A DNA stretch of 64,000 nucleotides from Bradyrhizobium sp. 4 (GCF_023100905.1 NZ_CP064686.1:1302001-1366000), one strand, 5' to 3'. Positions 19,742 through 31,254 are shown, numbered from the stretch's first letter. Notes: generated by a model from the letters alone, not told the origin. Made by a program: numbers and translations.

Positions 19742-21308
19742 CTTTCAATTACCCCTAACTTTAACCCCTCGGGCTGATCCGCTGATCGGCGAAATCCTGA
19801 ATCGAAAGAATCACTTGTGATTCCTTTCTGAGCACCTGATTCGCGAGGGGGTGCTCTATGGGGCTGACATTAAGGGGTCGATCGGCAAAAGGCTGTTTGC
19901 GGTCCTTGGAAGGTGAATGTTGGATTGATCGAGAGAGTAGTGGATGCGAGTTTAGGGACGCGCGGCTCGGCGACAGATTCCGCAAACTGCTCACGCAGAT
20001 TGGAAGCGCCATGGGACAAAGCATTCCGCTCGTCTGCCAGGATTGGGCGAATACCAAGGCAGCCTACCGCTTCTTCTCTAATGACGGGGTCACCGAAGCG
20101 GACATTCTGGCCGGCCATTTCCAATCGACACGTGATCGTGCCGCCGCCGCTGGAGGTCTCGTTCTTGTGCTGCACGATACAACCGAGTTCAGCTATCAAC
20201 GCGAGAAGTCAGAAGCGATCGGCATCACCAAGAGCATAAACAGTGGACGGGACGAAGGCGGGTCGCCTCAGATCGCACACGGTTTGCGGCATCCTGATGC
20301 ATTCGAGCCTCGCGGTCACAATCGAGGGGATGCCGCTGGGGTTAGCGGCCGTTAAGTTCTGGACCCGGAAGAAATTCAAGGGGACCGCAGCGCTTAAAAA
20401 GAAGATCAATCCGACCCGGATTCCTATCGAGATAAAGGAAAGCGTCCGCTGGTTGGAAAATCTCAAGCAGTCTGCGCAACTCTTGGACCATCCTGGACGA
20501 TGCATCCATATCGGTGATCGTGAGAGTGACATCTACGAGCTTTTCTGCGCGGCACAGGAGATCGGAACTCATTTCCTGATCAGGACCTGCGTCCACCGCT
20601 TGGCTGGAGACGGGGATCACACGATCGCCGACGAAATGGACGAGGTCGCCGTCAAAGGGCTCCATCGCATCGAAAAACGGCGATCCCGACCAGGCCGTTC
20701 TTGAGATCAGGTATCGCAAGATTCGGGTCCTTCCGCCGGTCGGAAAGCAGAAGCGCTATTCTGCTCTGACGCTGACGGTGATCTATGCCGAAGAGCGCGG
20801 GACACCGAAAAACAGAAAGAAGATCGATTGGAAGCTGATCACCGACCTGCCTGTTGGTTCCCGCGCCGACGCCATTGAGAAGCTCGAATGGTATGCTTTG
20901 AGTTGGAAGATCGAGGTATACCACAAGATCCTCCAATCTGGCCGCAAAGCTGAGGAGTCGAAGCTCAGGACCGCCCAGCGTCTGACCAATCTGATCTCGC
21001 TGTTTTTGTATCCTGAGTTGGCGGGTCTTCTGGATGACGATGCTCAACTGCGGATTCCGACGAAGTCGCCCAGGCGTACCGATATGAAGTCGCCCGTGGA
21101 TTCCGAGACGATGTCGCCCACCTTTCCGATTTGATCTCGCCCAGCGGCGAGGCGTTCTGGCCGGCTGGTTCTCTGGCATCGGTCAAGCCGCGTGGTCAAT
21201 CTGGAATCGCGACTTCAACCTGTTTTTCTTCTTCTGCGGTTGCTGTGGGCATGTGGGCAACGCGATTGCGTTGTCCAAGCGCAGCGGCATGTCCACAGCG
21301 CCACGGGC

Positions 21309-22052
21309 TCAGGTCTTTCGGGCGGATTGCCGGGTTCGGCGCAGGCTCTCACCGGTGAGGTCGAGCCGATGGGCATTGTGGACGAGGCGATCGAGCACGG
21401 CGTCGGCATAGGTGGGATCTCCAATGAGCAGATGCCACTGGTCCACGGGGAGCTGGCTGGTGACGATGGTGGAGCGATGACCGTAGCGATCTTCGAGGAT
21501 TTCCAGGAGGTCGTGACGGGCACCGGCGTCGAGCGGCTCGAGTCCCCAATCATCGAGGATCAGCAGATCGACACGGCCAAGGCCGCGCAACAGGCGTGGA
21601 TGGCGGCCGTCGCCGCGGGCGAGCGCCAGATCGTCGAACAGTCGCGGGACGCGCTGATAGAGCACGGAGCGATTGTCGCGACAGGCCTTGTGGCCGAGCG
21701 CCGAGGCGAGCCAACTCTTGCCAACGCCGGCCGGGCCGCAGATCAGGAGATTGACGTGGTCGTCGATCCAGCGGCCCTCGACAAGCTTAGCGAACAGCGG
21801 GCGGTCGAGACCGCGCGGGGTGCGGTAGTCGATGTCCTCGACGCACGCTTGCTGGCGCAGCTTGGCGTAGCGCAGGCGAGTGGCGAGCCGTTTGTCGTGC
21901 CGCAGCGAGGCTTCACGTTCGAGCAGCAGCGCAAGCCATTCGGTGTGACCGAGGCTTGCGGCCTCACCGGTGGCTTCGATGTCGGCGAAGGCCTTGGCCA
22001 TGCCGTGGAGGCCGAGGGCGTTGAGGCGGTCGAGGGTCGGATGGGTGAGCAA
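21309..22052 (-). CDS. istB: IS21 helper ATPase IstB
   Basis: 247 residues from a TTG start (LTHPTLDRLNALGLHGMAKA), chosen because AGGAG lies 8 bases upstream and the family starts here; no ATG is available nearby in frame. The AAA+ core has the P-loop CGPAGVGKSWLA, Walker B LLILDDWGLEPL and sensor segment TIVTSQLPVDQWH. IstB loads onto target DNA and stimulates IstA. The gene begins about 10 bp after the istA stop. Confidence 0.9.
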   Translation of the reverse strand: MLTHPTLDRLNALGLHGMAKAFADIEATGEAASLGHTEWLALLLEREASLRHDKRLATRLRYAKLRQQACVEDIDYRTPRGLDRPLFAKLVEGRWIDDHVNLLICGPAGVGKSWLASALGHKACRDNRSVLYQRVPRLFDDLALARGDGRHPRLLRGLGRVDLLILDDWGLEPLDAGARHDLLEILEDRYGHRSTIVTSQLPVDQWHLLIGDPTYADAVLDRLVHNAHRLDLTGESLRRTRQSARKT

Positions 22053-22063
22053 GGGATGATCTC

Positions 22064-23617
22064 CTAATTGTAGTAGCGCGGTCCGCGGATGTTGGCATGC
22101 AGGATCGGCGCATCGTCCGCGGAACGCTGGTGAGCAGAACGCCGATCGAGATTGTTGGCGAGGATCGACTTGACCGAGCCATAAGTGCGCGCGCCGATGT
22201 CGATTGCCCGCGCAGCCGCGGCGTCCAGCCGTTCGCGCCCATAGGAGGCGGCGAGCCTGAGGATGCCGAGGCAGGCGCGGAAGCCTTGCTCGGGGTGCGA
22301 GCGCTCGTCGAGAATGAGGTCGCACAACGCGCTGGTCGCCGGCCCGATCGCGGCGGCGTCCTGGCGGATACGCGCGATGGTCCAGCCGGCGTAGCGCCGA
22401 TGGCTGGAGGCCATGTGCTCCGGCACGGTGGTGTGTTTGTGATTGCCGCTCATGCGCTGATGCGCGGCGATCCGCTCGCCCTTGTGGAAGATCTCGACGG
22501 TACGGGCCGTGAACCGCACCTCGACCTCGGCGCGGGCGAAGCGATGCGGAACGCTGTAGTAATGCTTCTCCACCTCGACGTGGTAATCGAGACTGACGCG
22601 GCGGATCCGCCACTCGGCGAGGACATAGGGGGACGCCGGCAATGGCTTGAGCGCCGGCCGGTCGACCTCCTTGAGCAACCGGCGGCGTGTCACGCCGATC
22701 CGCCGGATCGGCCGTTCCTCATTCAGCCTCGTGAGCAGTTCGCCGATCGCCGCATTGACCTCGGCCAGGCTGTAGAAGGTGCGATGGCGCAGGCGGCCGA
22801 GCAGCCAGCGCTCGACGATGAGGACGGCCTGCTCGACCTTGGCCTTGTCGCGCGGCTTGCGCGGCCGCGCCGGCAAGATGGCGGTGCCGTAATGCGCCGC
22901 CATCTCCGCGTAGGTACGATTGATCTGCGGGTCGTACAGGCTCGCCTTAATGACCGCGACCTTGGTGTTGTCGGGCACCGGCAGCGCCGGTATGCCGCCG
23001 ATCGCCGCGAAGGCGCCAACATGGGCGCTGATCCAGTCGGCGAGCCCCTGCGTCCACGTCGCCTGCGCGTAGGTGAAGCTCGATGCGCCGAGCACGGCGA
23101 CGAAGATCTGCGCCGTTCTGCGCTCACCGGTCAGGCGGTCGACCACCACCGGCACGCCATCGCCGGCATAGTCGACGAACAACTTGTCGCCGGCCGCATG
23201 GGCCTGGCGCATCGTCATCGACAGGCGGCCCTCCCAGGCGCGGTAGAGCTCACAGAAGCGCGAGTACCGGTATCCGCCGGGCTCGGTGGCGATATATTCC
23301 TCCCACAGGATCGACAGCGTCACGTGCTTGCGTTTGAGCTCGCGGTGCACGGTCGCCCAGTCGGGCTCGGCGATGCGGCGGTGACCCTGACGGTTGCCAT
23401 TGCCGGTCTTCGCGAACAGGCGAAGTTCCAGAACCGTGTCGGTGACGTCGTCTGGCAACGGCCAGCTCAAGCCCGCGGCCTCGAACCGCCGGAGCGCCAG
23501 GCGCACCGTCGAGGGCGCCGCGCCCACCCGTCGCGCAATCTCGCGGCTCGGCAGCCCGGCCGCCTTCATTCTGATCACATCGCGCACACGGCGCATCGCA
23601 AGCCTCTCCGTCGGCAT
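22064..23617 (-). CDS. istA: IS21 transposase IstA
   Basis: 517 residues from MPTERLAMRRVRDVIRMKAA. An N-terminal HTH (GLPSREIARRVGAAPSTVRL) is followed by an rve integrase core with DYAGDGVPVVVD (first Asp), PDNTKVAVIKA (second Asp) and the Glu in KPRDKAKVEQAVLIVERWLL. The C-terminal Mu-type beta barrel (YYSVPHRFARAEVEVRFT) is complete. No frameshift is seen. A long frame on the opposite strand is a shadow of this gene. Confidence 0.95.
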   Translation of the reverse strand: MPTERLAMRRVRDVIRMKAAGLPSREIARRVGAAPSTVRLALRRFEAAGLSWPLPDDVTDTVLELRLFAKTGNGNRQGHRRIAEPDWATVHRELKRKHVTLSILWEEYIATEPGGYRYSRFCELYRAWEGRLSMTMRQAHAAGDKLFVDYAGDGVPVVVDRLTGERRTAQIFVAVLGASSFTYAQATWTQGLADWISAHVGAFAAIGGIPALPVPDNTKVAVIKASLYDPQINRTYAEMAAHYGTAILPARPRKPRDKAKVEQAVLIVERWLLGRLRHRTFYSLAEVNAAIGELLTRLNEERPIRRIGVTRRRLLKEVDRPALKPLPASPYVLAEWRIRRVSLDYHVEVEKHYYSVPHRFARAEVEVRFTARTVEIFHKGERIAAHQRMSGNHKHTTVPEHMASSHRRYAGWTIARIRQDAAAIGPATSALCDLILDERSHPEQGFRACLGILRLAASYGRERLDAAAARAIDIGARTYGSVKSILANNLDRRSAHQRSADDAPILHANIRGPRYYN

Positions 23618-24066
23618 CCAGGGTCCCCTTCGCAAAGCCGAAAGAGTTGACCCTATGGGAGCCAGAAGAGGCCTCGTCACCCGGGCGACATCATCCCGGA
23701 ATGGTGGGCGACATCATTTCGGAACGGGTGGGCGACTTCAAATCGGAATGGTGGGCGAGATCATCTCGGAATCCTGGGCGACATCGATCGGAATCCGCAC
23801 TCAACCGTTCTGCCCCAGACGCGCCGCCAACCCTCGCGTTAACTGCGACTGAAATCGGCGTGCTCAATCGCCTCGCCAACGACAAGCCAAAAGCAAGACA
23901 GAAAACGCTCTCTCACTATTTGATCAAGATCGCCCGGCTCGGCGGCTATCTTGCGCGCGCCAGCGACCCGCCGCCCGGCAATACCGTCATGTGGCGCGGG
24001 CTGTCACGCCTCACCGACATCGCGCTAGGCGCCATGGTCGGAGGAGAATTTGTGGGTAATTGAAAG

Positions 24067-24075
24067 CCGGTGAGG
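24067..24075 (+). repeat. 9-bp IS4 target repeat, copy 3
   Basis: CCGGTGAGG immediately right of IS4 element B. Confidence 0.85.
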
Positions 24076-24091
24076 ACCGCGGGACGGTCAC

Positions 24092-24385
24092 TCAGGCTGC
24101 CTGATTGACTTGCCTATTTTGGTCTCGCCAATTCCAGGGCAGCAGTTCGTCGAGCCTTTTGGGCTGGATGTGCAGCGATGCGCGCCAGGACATCAGTGAG
24201 CCAGGCTTGTGGATCCAGGTCGTTCATTTTGGCGGTGACGATCAGGGGTCGGAGCCGCAGAACAGCCAAGACTTCCGACCCAGGGCGATGCCACGCAGGG
24301 CTCGTTCGGCGGCGTTGTTGACAAGCAGATACGGCCGTCGGCGAGGAAGAGGGTGAACGCACTCCAGCGCTTGAGCATATAGGCG
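24092..24385 (-). pseudogene. IS66 TnpC C-terminal relic
   Basis: Read from 24385 down: LKRWSAFTLFLADGRICLS, then pieces of NN-AER-ALRGIALG, then LIVTAKMNDLDPQAWLTDVL and the terminal LDELLPWNWRDQ, in at least two frames. The catalytic N-terminal two thirds are missing. Confidence 0.75.
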
Positions 24386-24651
24386 CCGGAACCGATGCTA
24401 TTTAAGTCAGTAGCGCCAATGGGTGGCTACCGCGACCGGGCGTTCTCAGGTGTTCGCCTTGACCGGCCGCCGACGCTGAGGCCGCATGGAAAGACTGTGC
24501 AGAACGGCCATCACCCGCTCATGTTGCCGGTGACATGCCTACCAGCAGACTCGCAAAACCCCGAGCGGAACGTCGAGCAACTGCTGATCTTCATTTCCGG
24601 AGCGCATAGCGCGAGATCAGAACAACGAACTGAAAACGTCGCGAGCAAAAG

Positions 24652-24680
24652 ATGACCCCGGCATTTTTCTGCCGGGGATC
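24652..24680 (-). terminator. Rho-independent terminator of groESL
   Basis: An 8-bp GC-rich hairpin (CCCCGGC-loop-GCCGGGG) 20 bp after the groEL stop, followed on the minus strand by TCATCTTTTG. Confidence 0.75.
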
Positions 24681-24700
24681 GCATTTCAGCGAGAGTTGGA

Positions 24701-26341
<1,641 letters not shown>

Positions 26342-26385
26342 CTGGATTTTTTCCTTAGGTGTTTAACTGGATAAGAGAGGGGCTC

Positions 26386-26700
26386 TTAGGCCGCCTTCTT
26401 CTTGGAAGCGGGGACGTCGAGGACGCCCATGATGTCGCTTTCCTTCATGATCAGCAGGTCGACGTTGTCGATCTTGACCTCGGTGCCGGACCACTTACCG
26501 AACAGCACGCGGTCGCCGACCTTCAGGTCGATCGGGATCAGCTTGCCAGCTTCGTCGCGGCCACCCGGGCCGACGGCGACGATCTCGCCCTGCGAGGGCT
26601 TTTCCTTCGCCGTGTCGGGAATGATGATGCCGCCAGCGGTCTTCTCTTCTGCGTCGATGCGCTTGACCACGACGCGATCGTGAAGCGGACGGAATTCCAT
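26386..26700 (-). CDS. groES: Co-chaperonin GroES (10 kDa)
   Basis: 104 residues. Begins MEFRPLHDRVVVKRIDAEEK, with the mobile loop EEKTAGGIIIPDTAKEKPS, which contacts GroEL, and the GDRVLFGKWSGTEVKID roof region. AGGAGATCTGC precedes the ATG. First gene of the groES-groEL operon, downstream of a CIRCE-like operator. Confidence 0.98.
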   Translation of the reverse strand: MEFRPLHDRVVVKRIDAEEKTAGGIIIPDTAKEKPSQGEIVAVGPGGRDEAGKLIPIDLKVGDRVLFGKWSGTEVKIDNVDLLIMKESDIMGVLDVPASKKKAA

Positions 26701-26744
26701 GCAGATCTCCTAAGCATTTAAACTAGTTGACGATTTCCCGATTG

Positions 26745-26771
26745 GTAACAATCTCGGCCCGCGAGTGCCAA
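26745..26771 (-). promoter_or_regulatory. CIRCE-like operator upstream of groES
   Basis: On the minus strand TTGGCACTC-N9-GATTGTTAC matches the HrcA operator TTAGCACTC-N9-GAGTGCTAA at 8 of 9 positions in the left arm and 6 of 9 in the right, with exact spacing. It lies 45-71 bp before the groES start, where HrcA repression would be expected. The weak right arm leaves doubt. Confidence 0.5.
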
Positions 26772-27499
26772 CGCAGGCGCAGCTGAAATAGGACTGATTT
26801 TTGAGGGAACAAGTGTTTGTAGCAGGAAAATCCGCTAGGCGCGCGGGATCTCTGTGGCGGCTGCCCAGATCACTTTCTCGAGCTTGCCAGCACCCGACCT
26901 TCTTCTGAGTGAATCGTACGGCTCTGTCTCTGGACGCAGTGTCGCCTAACAGTTCAATTCCTCGGCCTATAGGCCAGCCGATCTGGTGCCGGTTCAAATG
27001 CGAATCGTCGGCTGACTTCATTCTAAGATTGCGATGCGTTTAGAACCTAAACGCAGAGTTCGGGAACGGAGGTATCGCTCCGCTTGATCGATGATCCGAT
27101 ACTCAGCAACGCGATGCGAGGTAACGCTGGCTGCGCCTAGGTTGCAACGGCACGTGCTCAAGAAAGGCCCTCGCCCCGGGAATTTGCTGCGGCTTGGTGC
27201 AGCGAGCGCGAGCACATGTCAGCACGGCGCCATAAGTGCGGAGGATCCAGAGACGAGCCCGCCGAGACGGCAGTCGTTCTCGCAATTCGCAGGCATTGCA
27301 CGAACTGACTCGCAATCCGCGGGATCCATCAAAATTATTTGCAAGCGCAACGCACGCTTAGGCCCTACATACCCAATCACCTGCGCAGGTTCCCTCGGGT
27401 CAGAACAACAACTGGCTCCACAGAATCAAGCACACCTATCGATTTCGTCAAAAAACGTCAGGGCAACGTCTGTTGGTTGTTCATTAAGGCGGCCACCAC
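26772..27499. other. No recognisable gene
   Basis: About 730 bp between the groESL promoter region and the next IS256 tip. Frames present are short and unconvincing. Confidence 0.4.
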
Positions 27500-27506
27500 G
27501 GTCGTG

Positions 27507-29402
27507 GTCGAGTAGCTCAGCCATTTGGCTTTCGCCCTCACAGATCCGGGCAGGCGGCTTTCCCGCACCCGGCTCTTCCCGAGGGTAACCCGCGTCATAT
27601 CCGCGCCTGCGCCCAAGTGCGAGTGATGCGTGGAACGGGCAGACGGAAGCGTGCCGTCAGGGCCTCGAACTCCGACCAGCCCATGCGCCGACTTTTCTGA
27701 CTGCGCCGTCTCAGACAGTGCAGCCAGATCCGACGCACTTCGCGGTAGAAGCCGTTAAGCGCTGGATAATTGTGCGGCCTGCCGTAGTAGCCGTAGTGTC
27801 CACGCAGCACTGCGGCGAACCACTCGTGCTGGGTGGCCAGTGACTCGTGCATGAGCCGCCAGGCCTCCTGGCGCAACGCCGTCAGCTTGCGCGTCAGGCG
27901 TTTCCCTTCCGTCTTGTGCTTCACGATAAACCGGCCGTCCCGGGTCCGCCCGCAGTAGTGGGTGAAGCCGAGGAAGGCGAAGGTCTCGGGTCGCCGCTCG
28001 CCGCGCCGCTGACGCGAGAGGGCCGCAAATCGACCGAACTCGATCAACCGCGTCTTGCCCTCATGAAGCATCAGGCCAAAGCTGGCCAGCCGCGCCTTGA
28101 GGGCCAAGAGCATCTCCTGCGCATCCACCTTGCTCTCGAAGCCCATGACGAAGTCGTCCGCATAGCGAACGGCCACAACGCGACCGCGTGCGCGGCGACG
28201 GCGCCATTGATGGGTCCAGAGATCGAGGATGTAGTGCAGAAAGATGTTGGCGAGGAGCGGACTGATGCCCGCCCCCTGCGGGGTACCCCTGTCCGTTTCT
28301 TGCTTCTCGCCGCTCTCAAGAACGCCGGCCCGCAGCCACAGCTCTATGAGCCGCAATATGCGAGGATCGGCGATCCTGTGCGCCACAATCCGCAGCAGCC
28401 ACTCGTGGTCGACCGAGTCGAAGAAGTTGCGTATGTCGGCATCGAGCACCCAGTTGACGCGCTGGCTCATGATCGCCGTGTGCAAGGCGTCAAGCGCCAT
28501 ATGAGGATTCCGCCCCGGCCGGAAGCCGTAGGAGAACCCGAGGAAGTCGACCTCGTAGACGGAGCTCAGCACCTCGGCTACCGCGCTTTGGACAATCTTG
28601 TCCTCTAGCGCCGGCACACCGAGAGGCCGCTTACCGCCATCGGCTTTGGGGATGTAGACTCGTCGCACCGGCTGTGGCCGGTAGCGACCCGTGTGGACGC
28701 GTCCGCAGAGCTCCCGGAGGTTATCCGTGAGCCTCTCTTCGTACTTCGCCACCGTTATCCCGTCGACCCCCGCGCTGGCCTGCCGCTTTTGTCGTCGAAA
28801 CGCCCGACGCAGAGCGTCCTCGTCGACGTGGTGCAGCAAGGCCGTGAACCGGGTTTGGGCAGCCTGCTTGGCTGCCGTGTTCACCCGTTCGAGGTTCGGC
28901 GGCAAGGCAACCCGGCTCTGTGTCCGGACCCTGGCCTTCTCGCGCGGGCTCCCCTCGGGCTGGCCCCTTCCCTCCATGCGTCTCGTTTCCTTCGACGACT
29001 TCACAGGTACTATGGACCAGTCCGACTCCCGACCTCAGCTCGGACCGCGGCTCTGGCACTGCCTTGCCGCTGCCCCCCGTTGGAGACCAATCCAACGGAC
29101 CCGGTCGGGCCTCTCATGTTCCGATGATTACCTTCCATGCGTGATCCGGCCATCGACCCCGACGGAGCGGCATCGTCTCGCATAACGACGATGCTCATGC
29201 TGCCTTCGTGTTTAGGGAACACACTCGGCCTCCGCGAACATCCACCTTTCGAGGCTCATTCCCGCACCCCGCATGGCTCCTGTCTACACTTCGAACCCCG
29301 CGTTGCCGTGACGCCCGCAAGACTCGGTCCCGGCCTGCCTGCTTCGGCTTTGGCCGGATGGGACTTGCACCCACAAGCATTCATCAGCTTGGCATGACGT
29401 AC
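27507..29402 (-). mobile_element. Group II intron, copy 2
   Basis: 1896 bp, same limits (GUACG...CUCGAC) as copy 1 and no difference seen on reading. Its 3' exon is the IS256 tip GGTCGTG (27500-27506, plus-strand reading) and its 5' exon the 3'-side inverted repeat of IS256 element Y. Confidence 0.85.
27595..29004 (-). CDS. ltrA: Group II intron reverse transcriptase/maturase
   Basis: 469 residues with the same translation as the copies at 11.2 and 34.8 kb, including the YADD active site in VVAVRYADDFVMG. No endonuclease domain. The identity among copies suggests very recent spread or gene conversion. Confidence 0.95.
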   Translation of the reverse strand: MKSSKETRRMEGRGQPEGSPREKARVRTQSRVALPPNLERVNTAAKQAAQTRFTALLHHVDEDALRRAFRRQKRQASAGVDGITVAKYEERLTDNLRELCGRVHTGRYRPQPVRRVYIPKADGGKRPLGVPALEDKIVQSAVAEVLSSVYEVDFLGFSYGFRPGRNPHMALDALHTAIMSQRVNWVLDADIRNFFDSVDHEWLLRIVAHRIADPRILRLIELWLRAGVLESGEKQETDRGTPQGAGISPLLANIFLHYILDLWTHQWRRRRARGRVVAVRYADDFVMGFESKVDAQEMLLALKARLASFGLMLHEGKTRLIEFGRFAALSRQRRGERRPETFAFLGFTHYCGRTRDGRFIVKHKTEGKRLTRKLTALRQEAWRLMHESLATQHEWFAAVLRGHYGYYGRPHNYPALNGFYREVRRIWLHCLRRRSQKSRRMGWSEFEALTARFRLPVPRITRTWAQARI

Positions 29403-29431
29403 TCCCCAGTGGTGGTGTAGCTGGCGGTGGA

Positions 29432-29683
29432 TCACCGCGTTCGCCGGCAGGAGCCGGGCCGGACAGCTGGCGATAGCCTGAGGCTGACGGTGCGATCATC
29501 GCTCATCGGCACCATGGTTTCCAGCGTCATGTAACGGGCACGCTGCACGGCCCACTCATCGTTCTGTTCGAGCAGAATCGCGCCGATCAGGCGGACGATG
29601 GCATCCTCGTTGGGGAAGATGCCGATCACCTCGGTCCGCCGCTTGATCTCGCCGTTGAGGCGTTCGATGGGGTTGGTAACCGG
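29432..29683 (-). pseudogene. IS256 family transposase Y, C-terminal part
   Basis: Encodes PVTNPIERLNGEIKRRTEVI-like sequence across two frames and ends near MVPMSDDRTVSLRL, closely matching the C-terminus of the transposase at 16.0-16.2 kb. The rest is cut off at 29683 by an IS3 element. Confidence 0.75.
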
Positions 29684-29786
29684 TGACCTGCCCCTGCCGA
29701 TTTCCTCCAGTTGAAGTTAGAGTCCGGCCTTCTGTGCAGCGAGACCGAACTTTGGACCAGCGAGAACCAGAGTTTTGCACCTCTGA

Positions 29787-30625
29787 TCACGTTAGCGGGC
29801 TGGTTGCGCCGACGTGGTTTTGCAGCAAAATCGGCGGTCGATTGCCGATCGCCCCGTGGGGCCGTTCTTCATTGTAGTATCTGCGCCAAGCCTCCACCTT
29901 TTCCTGGGCGTCCGCAAGGGAGAGGAACCAGTGGGCGCTGAGGCATTCGGCCCGGAAGCGGCCGTTGAAGGCTTCGATGAAGGCGTTGTCGGTCGGCTTG
30001 CCGGGTCGTGAGAAGTCCAGCGTGACGCCGCGCTGGTACGCCCAGAGGTCAAGGTCGCGCGACACAAACTCGCTGCCCTGATCGACCGGATCGTCGCCGG
30101 GAGTCCCACTTCATTGCAGAGCCTTTCCAGAACCTCCACGACGTCGATGCCGCGGAAGGTGAGCCGCGGCTCCAACGCGGGCGAGAAGCGCGAGAAGATA
30201 TCGACGATCGTGAGCACCCGGAGCTTGACGCCGGTTGCGAGCTGGTCATGGACAAAGTCCATCGCCCAGATCTCGTTGACCCGCGTCGCTGGCCGTCGGT
30301 CATCGCGCAGCTTGGCCTTGACCCGGCGCTTGGGCGATTTGTTGCGCAATTGCAGGCCCAATTCGCGGTAGATGCGGCGGGTTTTGTTCTGGCCGTGACC
30401 CCACCCCTCTCGGCGCAGCAGGACGTGAACGCGGCGGTAGCCGTAGCGAACGCGGACATGACAGATCTCCTTGATCCGATCCTCGAGGGCAGCCTGGCCG
30501 GAGCGACGAGATTTGTAGTGGTATGTCGATCGGTCGAACTCAAGAGCCGCGCAGGCCTTGCGGATCGACACCTGCCACTCACCACAAACCTCCTCGACGA
30601 GCTTGCGCTTCCGACCAGGCTTCAC
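29787..30625 (-). pseudogene. IS3 OrfB (element A), one-base frameshift
   Basis: The integrase begins HTH_21-like (QVSIRKACAALEFDRSTYHY), has the first Asp in NEIWAMDFVHDQLATG, and then shifts frame near 30078, where ATCCGGTCGATC lacks one G relative to the expected ATCCGGGTCGATC. The second frame carries DQGSEFVSRDLDLWAYQRG and the Glu in NAFIEAFNGRFRAECL. Translation as written would give a dead protein. Confidence 0.85.
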
Positions 30626-30888
30626 AGTTTTCGGCGGATCACGTCCTGCAGCATCTCCTTGTCGAGCGACAGATCCGCCACCAGCTTCTTCAGCTTGGCG
30701 TTCTCGTCCTCGAGCTGCTTCAGCCGGCGCATCTCCGTCGGCAGCAGTCCGTCGTACTTTTTCTTCCAGTTGAAATAGGTCGCCTGGCTGATCCCGGCCT
30801 TGCGGCAGATGTCCGCAACCGGAACCCCGTCATTGCCCTGCTTCAGGATGAACGCCTTCTGGGCGTCCGAAAACCTCGAGGCCTTCAT
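30622..30888 (-). CDS. IS3 family OrfA (element A)
   Basis: 88 residues: HTH (FSDAQKAFILKQGNDGVPVA, ICRKAGISQATYFNWKKKY) plus a leucine-zipper-like helix (LKQLEDENAKLKKLVADLSL). Overlaps the start of orfB by 4 bp, as usual for the family. Confidence 0.9.
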   Translation of the reverse strand: MKASRFSDAQKAFILKQGNDGVPVADICRKAGISQATYFNWKKKYDGLLPTEMRRLKQLEDENAKLKKLVADLSLDKEMLQDVIRRKL

Positions 30889-30986
30889 CGTCGTCCGCTC
30901 CTCCCAGCCGAGGGGATTCGGCAGCGCAAAACTCTAGCCAAAATTGGTCCAGTTTTCCGGCCTCAGATCATCTGAAGGACGGACAG

Positions 30987-31253
30987 ATGAAGCGAGCCAG
31001 GTTTACGGAAGAGCAGATTATTGGCGTGCTGCGTGAGCATGAGGCGGGTGCGAAGGCTGCCGATTTGGCGCGGAAGCATGGCGTCTCTGAAGCGACGCTG
31101 TACAATTGGAAGGCGAAGTTCGGCGGTTTGGACGTCTCCGATGCCAAGCGGTTGCGGCAACTCGAGGACGAGAACGCCAAGCTGAAGAAGCTGCTGGCCG
31201 AGCAGATGCTGGATGCTGCAGCGCTACGCGAGCTTTTGTCAAAAAATGTATGA
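30987..31253 (+). CDS. IS3 family OrfA (element B)
   Basis: 88 residues: MKRARFTEEQIIGVLREHEA, HTH region ADLARKHGVSEATLYNWKAK and zipper LRQLEDENAKLKKLLAEQML. Its last codons were altered when the IS1111-type element inserted just after LLSK; the normal protein would run on into the orfB start region. Confidence 0.85.
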   Translation: MKRARFTEEQIIGVLREHEAGAKAADLARKHGVSEATLYNWKAKFGGLDVSDAKRLRQLEDENAKLKKLLAEQMLDAAALRELLSKNV

Positions 31254-31254
31254 C

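Larger units (their letters stand above)
21049..23799 (-). mobile_element. IS21 family element
   Basis: Ends are the inverted pair TGCGGATTCCGA / TCGGAATCCGCA, flanked by a perfect 6-bp duplication CTCAAC at 21043-21048 and 23800-23805. Both ends carry several spaced copies of an ATTCCGA-N-TCGCCCA motif, as expected for IstA-binding multiple repeats. istA and istB are intact and overlap in operon order. Confidence 0.95.
19858..24063 (+). pseudogene. IS4 transposase of element B, frameshifted and interrupted
   Basis: Segments in order: DARLGDRFRKLLTQIGSAMG and LVLHDTTEFSYQ (first frame), then HTVCGILMHSSLAVT to CIHIGDRESDIYELF (second frame, shift near 20255), then NGDPDQAVLEIRYRK to IEKLEWYALSWKIEVYHKI (shift near 20675 in an A-run), then FCILSWRVFWMTMLNR (shift in a T-run at 21002-21006). 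After the IS21 it resumes with MLNRSAPDAPPTLALT and LGGYLARASDPPPGN. At least three frameshifts predate or accompany the IS21 insertion. Confidence 0.85.
19742..24066 (+). mobile_element. IS4 family element B, decayed and split by IS21
   Basis: Starts CTTTCAATTACCCC and ends GTGGGTAATTGAAAG, flanked by CCGGTGAGG at both sides. An IS21 of 2751 bp interrupts it at 21049-23799. Without the IS21 it would be about 1.57 kb. Confidence 0.85.
29731..30956 (-). mobile_element. IS3 family element A, inside element B
   Basis: Lies between two halves of element B's leader that share CCGGCC at the junctions. Subterminal inverted sequences (GGACCA...AGAGTTTTGC at each end) are visible. Limits are good to about 10 bp. 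Confidence 0.7.

Noticed and set aside
22097..23650. Long plus-strand frame (517 codons) opposite istA
   Set aside because: Antisense shadow of a GC-rich gene; its translation is low in aromatic residues and matches no family, while istA is complete.
26760..26790. Possible sigma-54/NifA promoter before groES
   Set aside because: TTGGCAC is present but the -12 TTGC element is not at the right spacing, and no TGT-N10-ACA site was found upstream.
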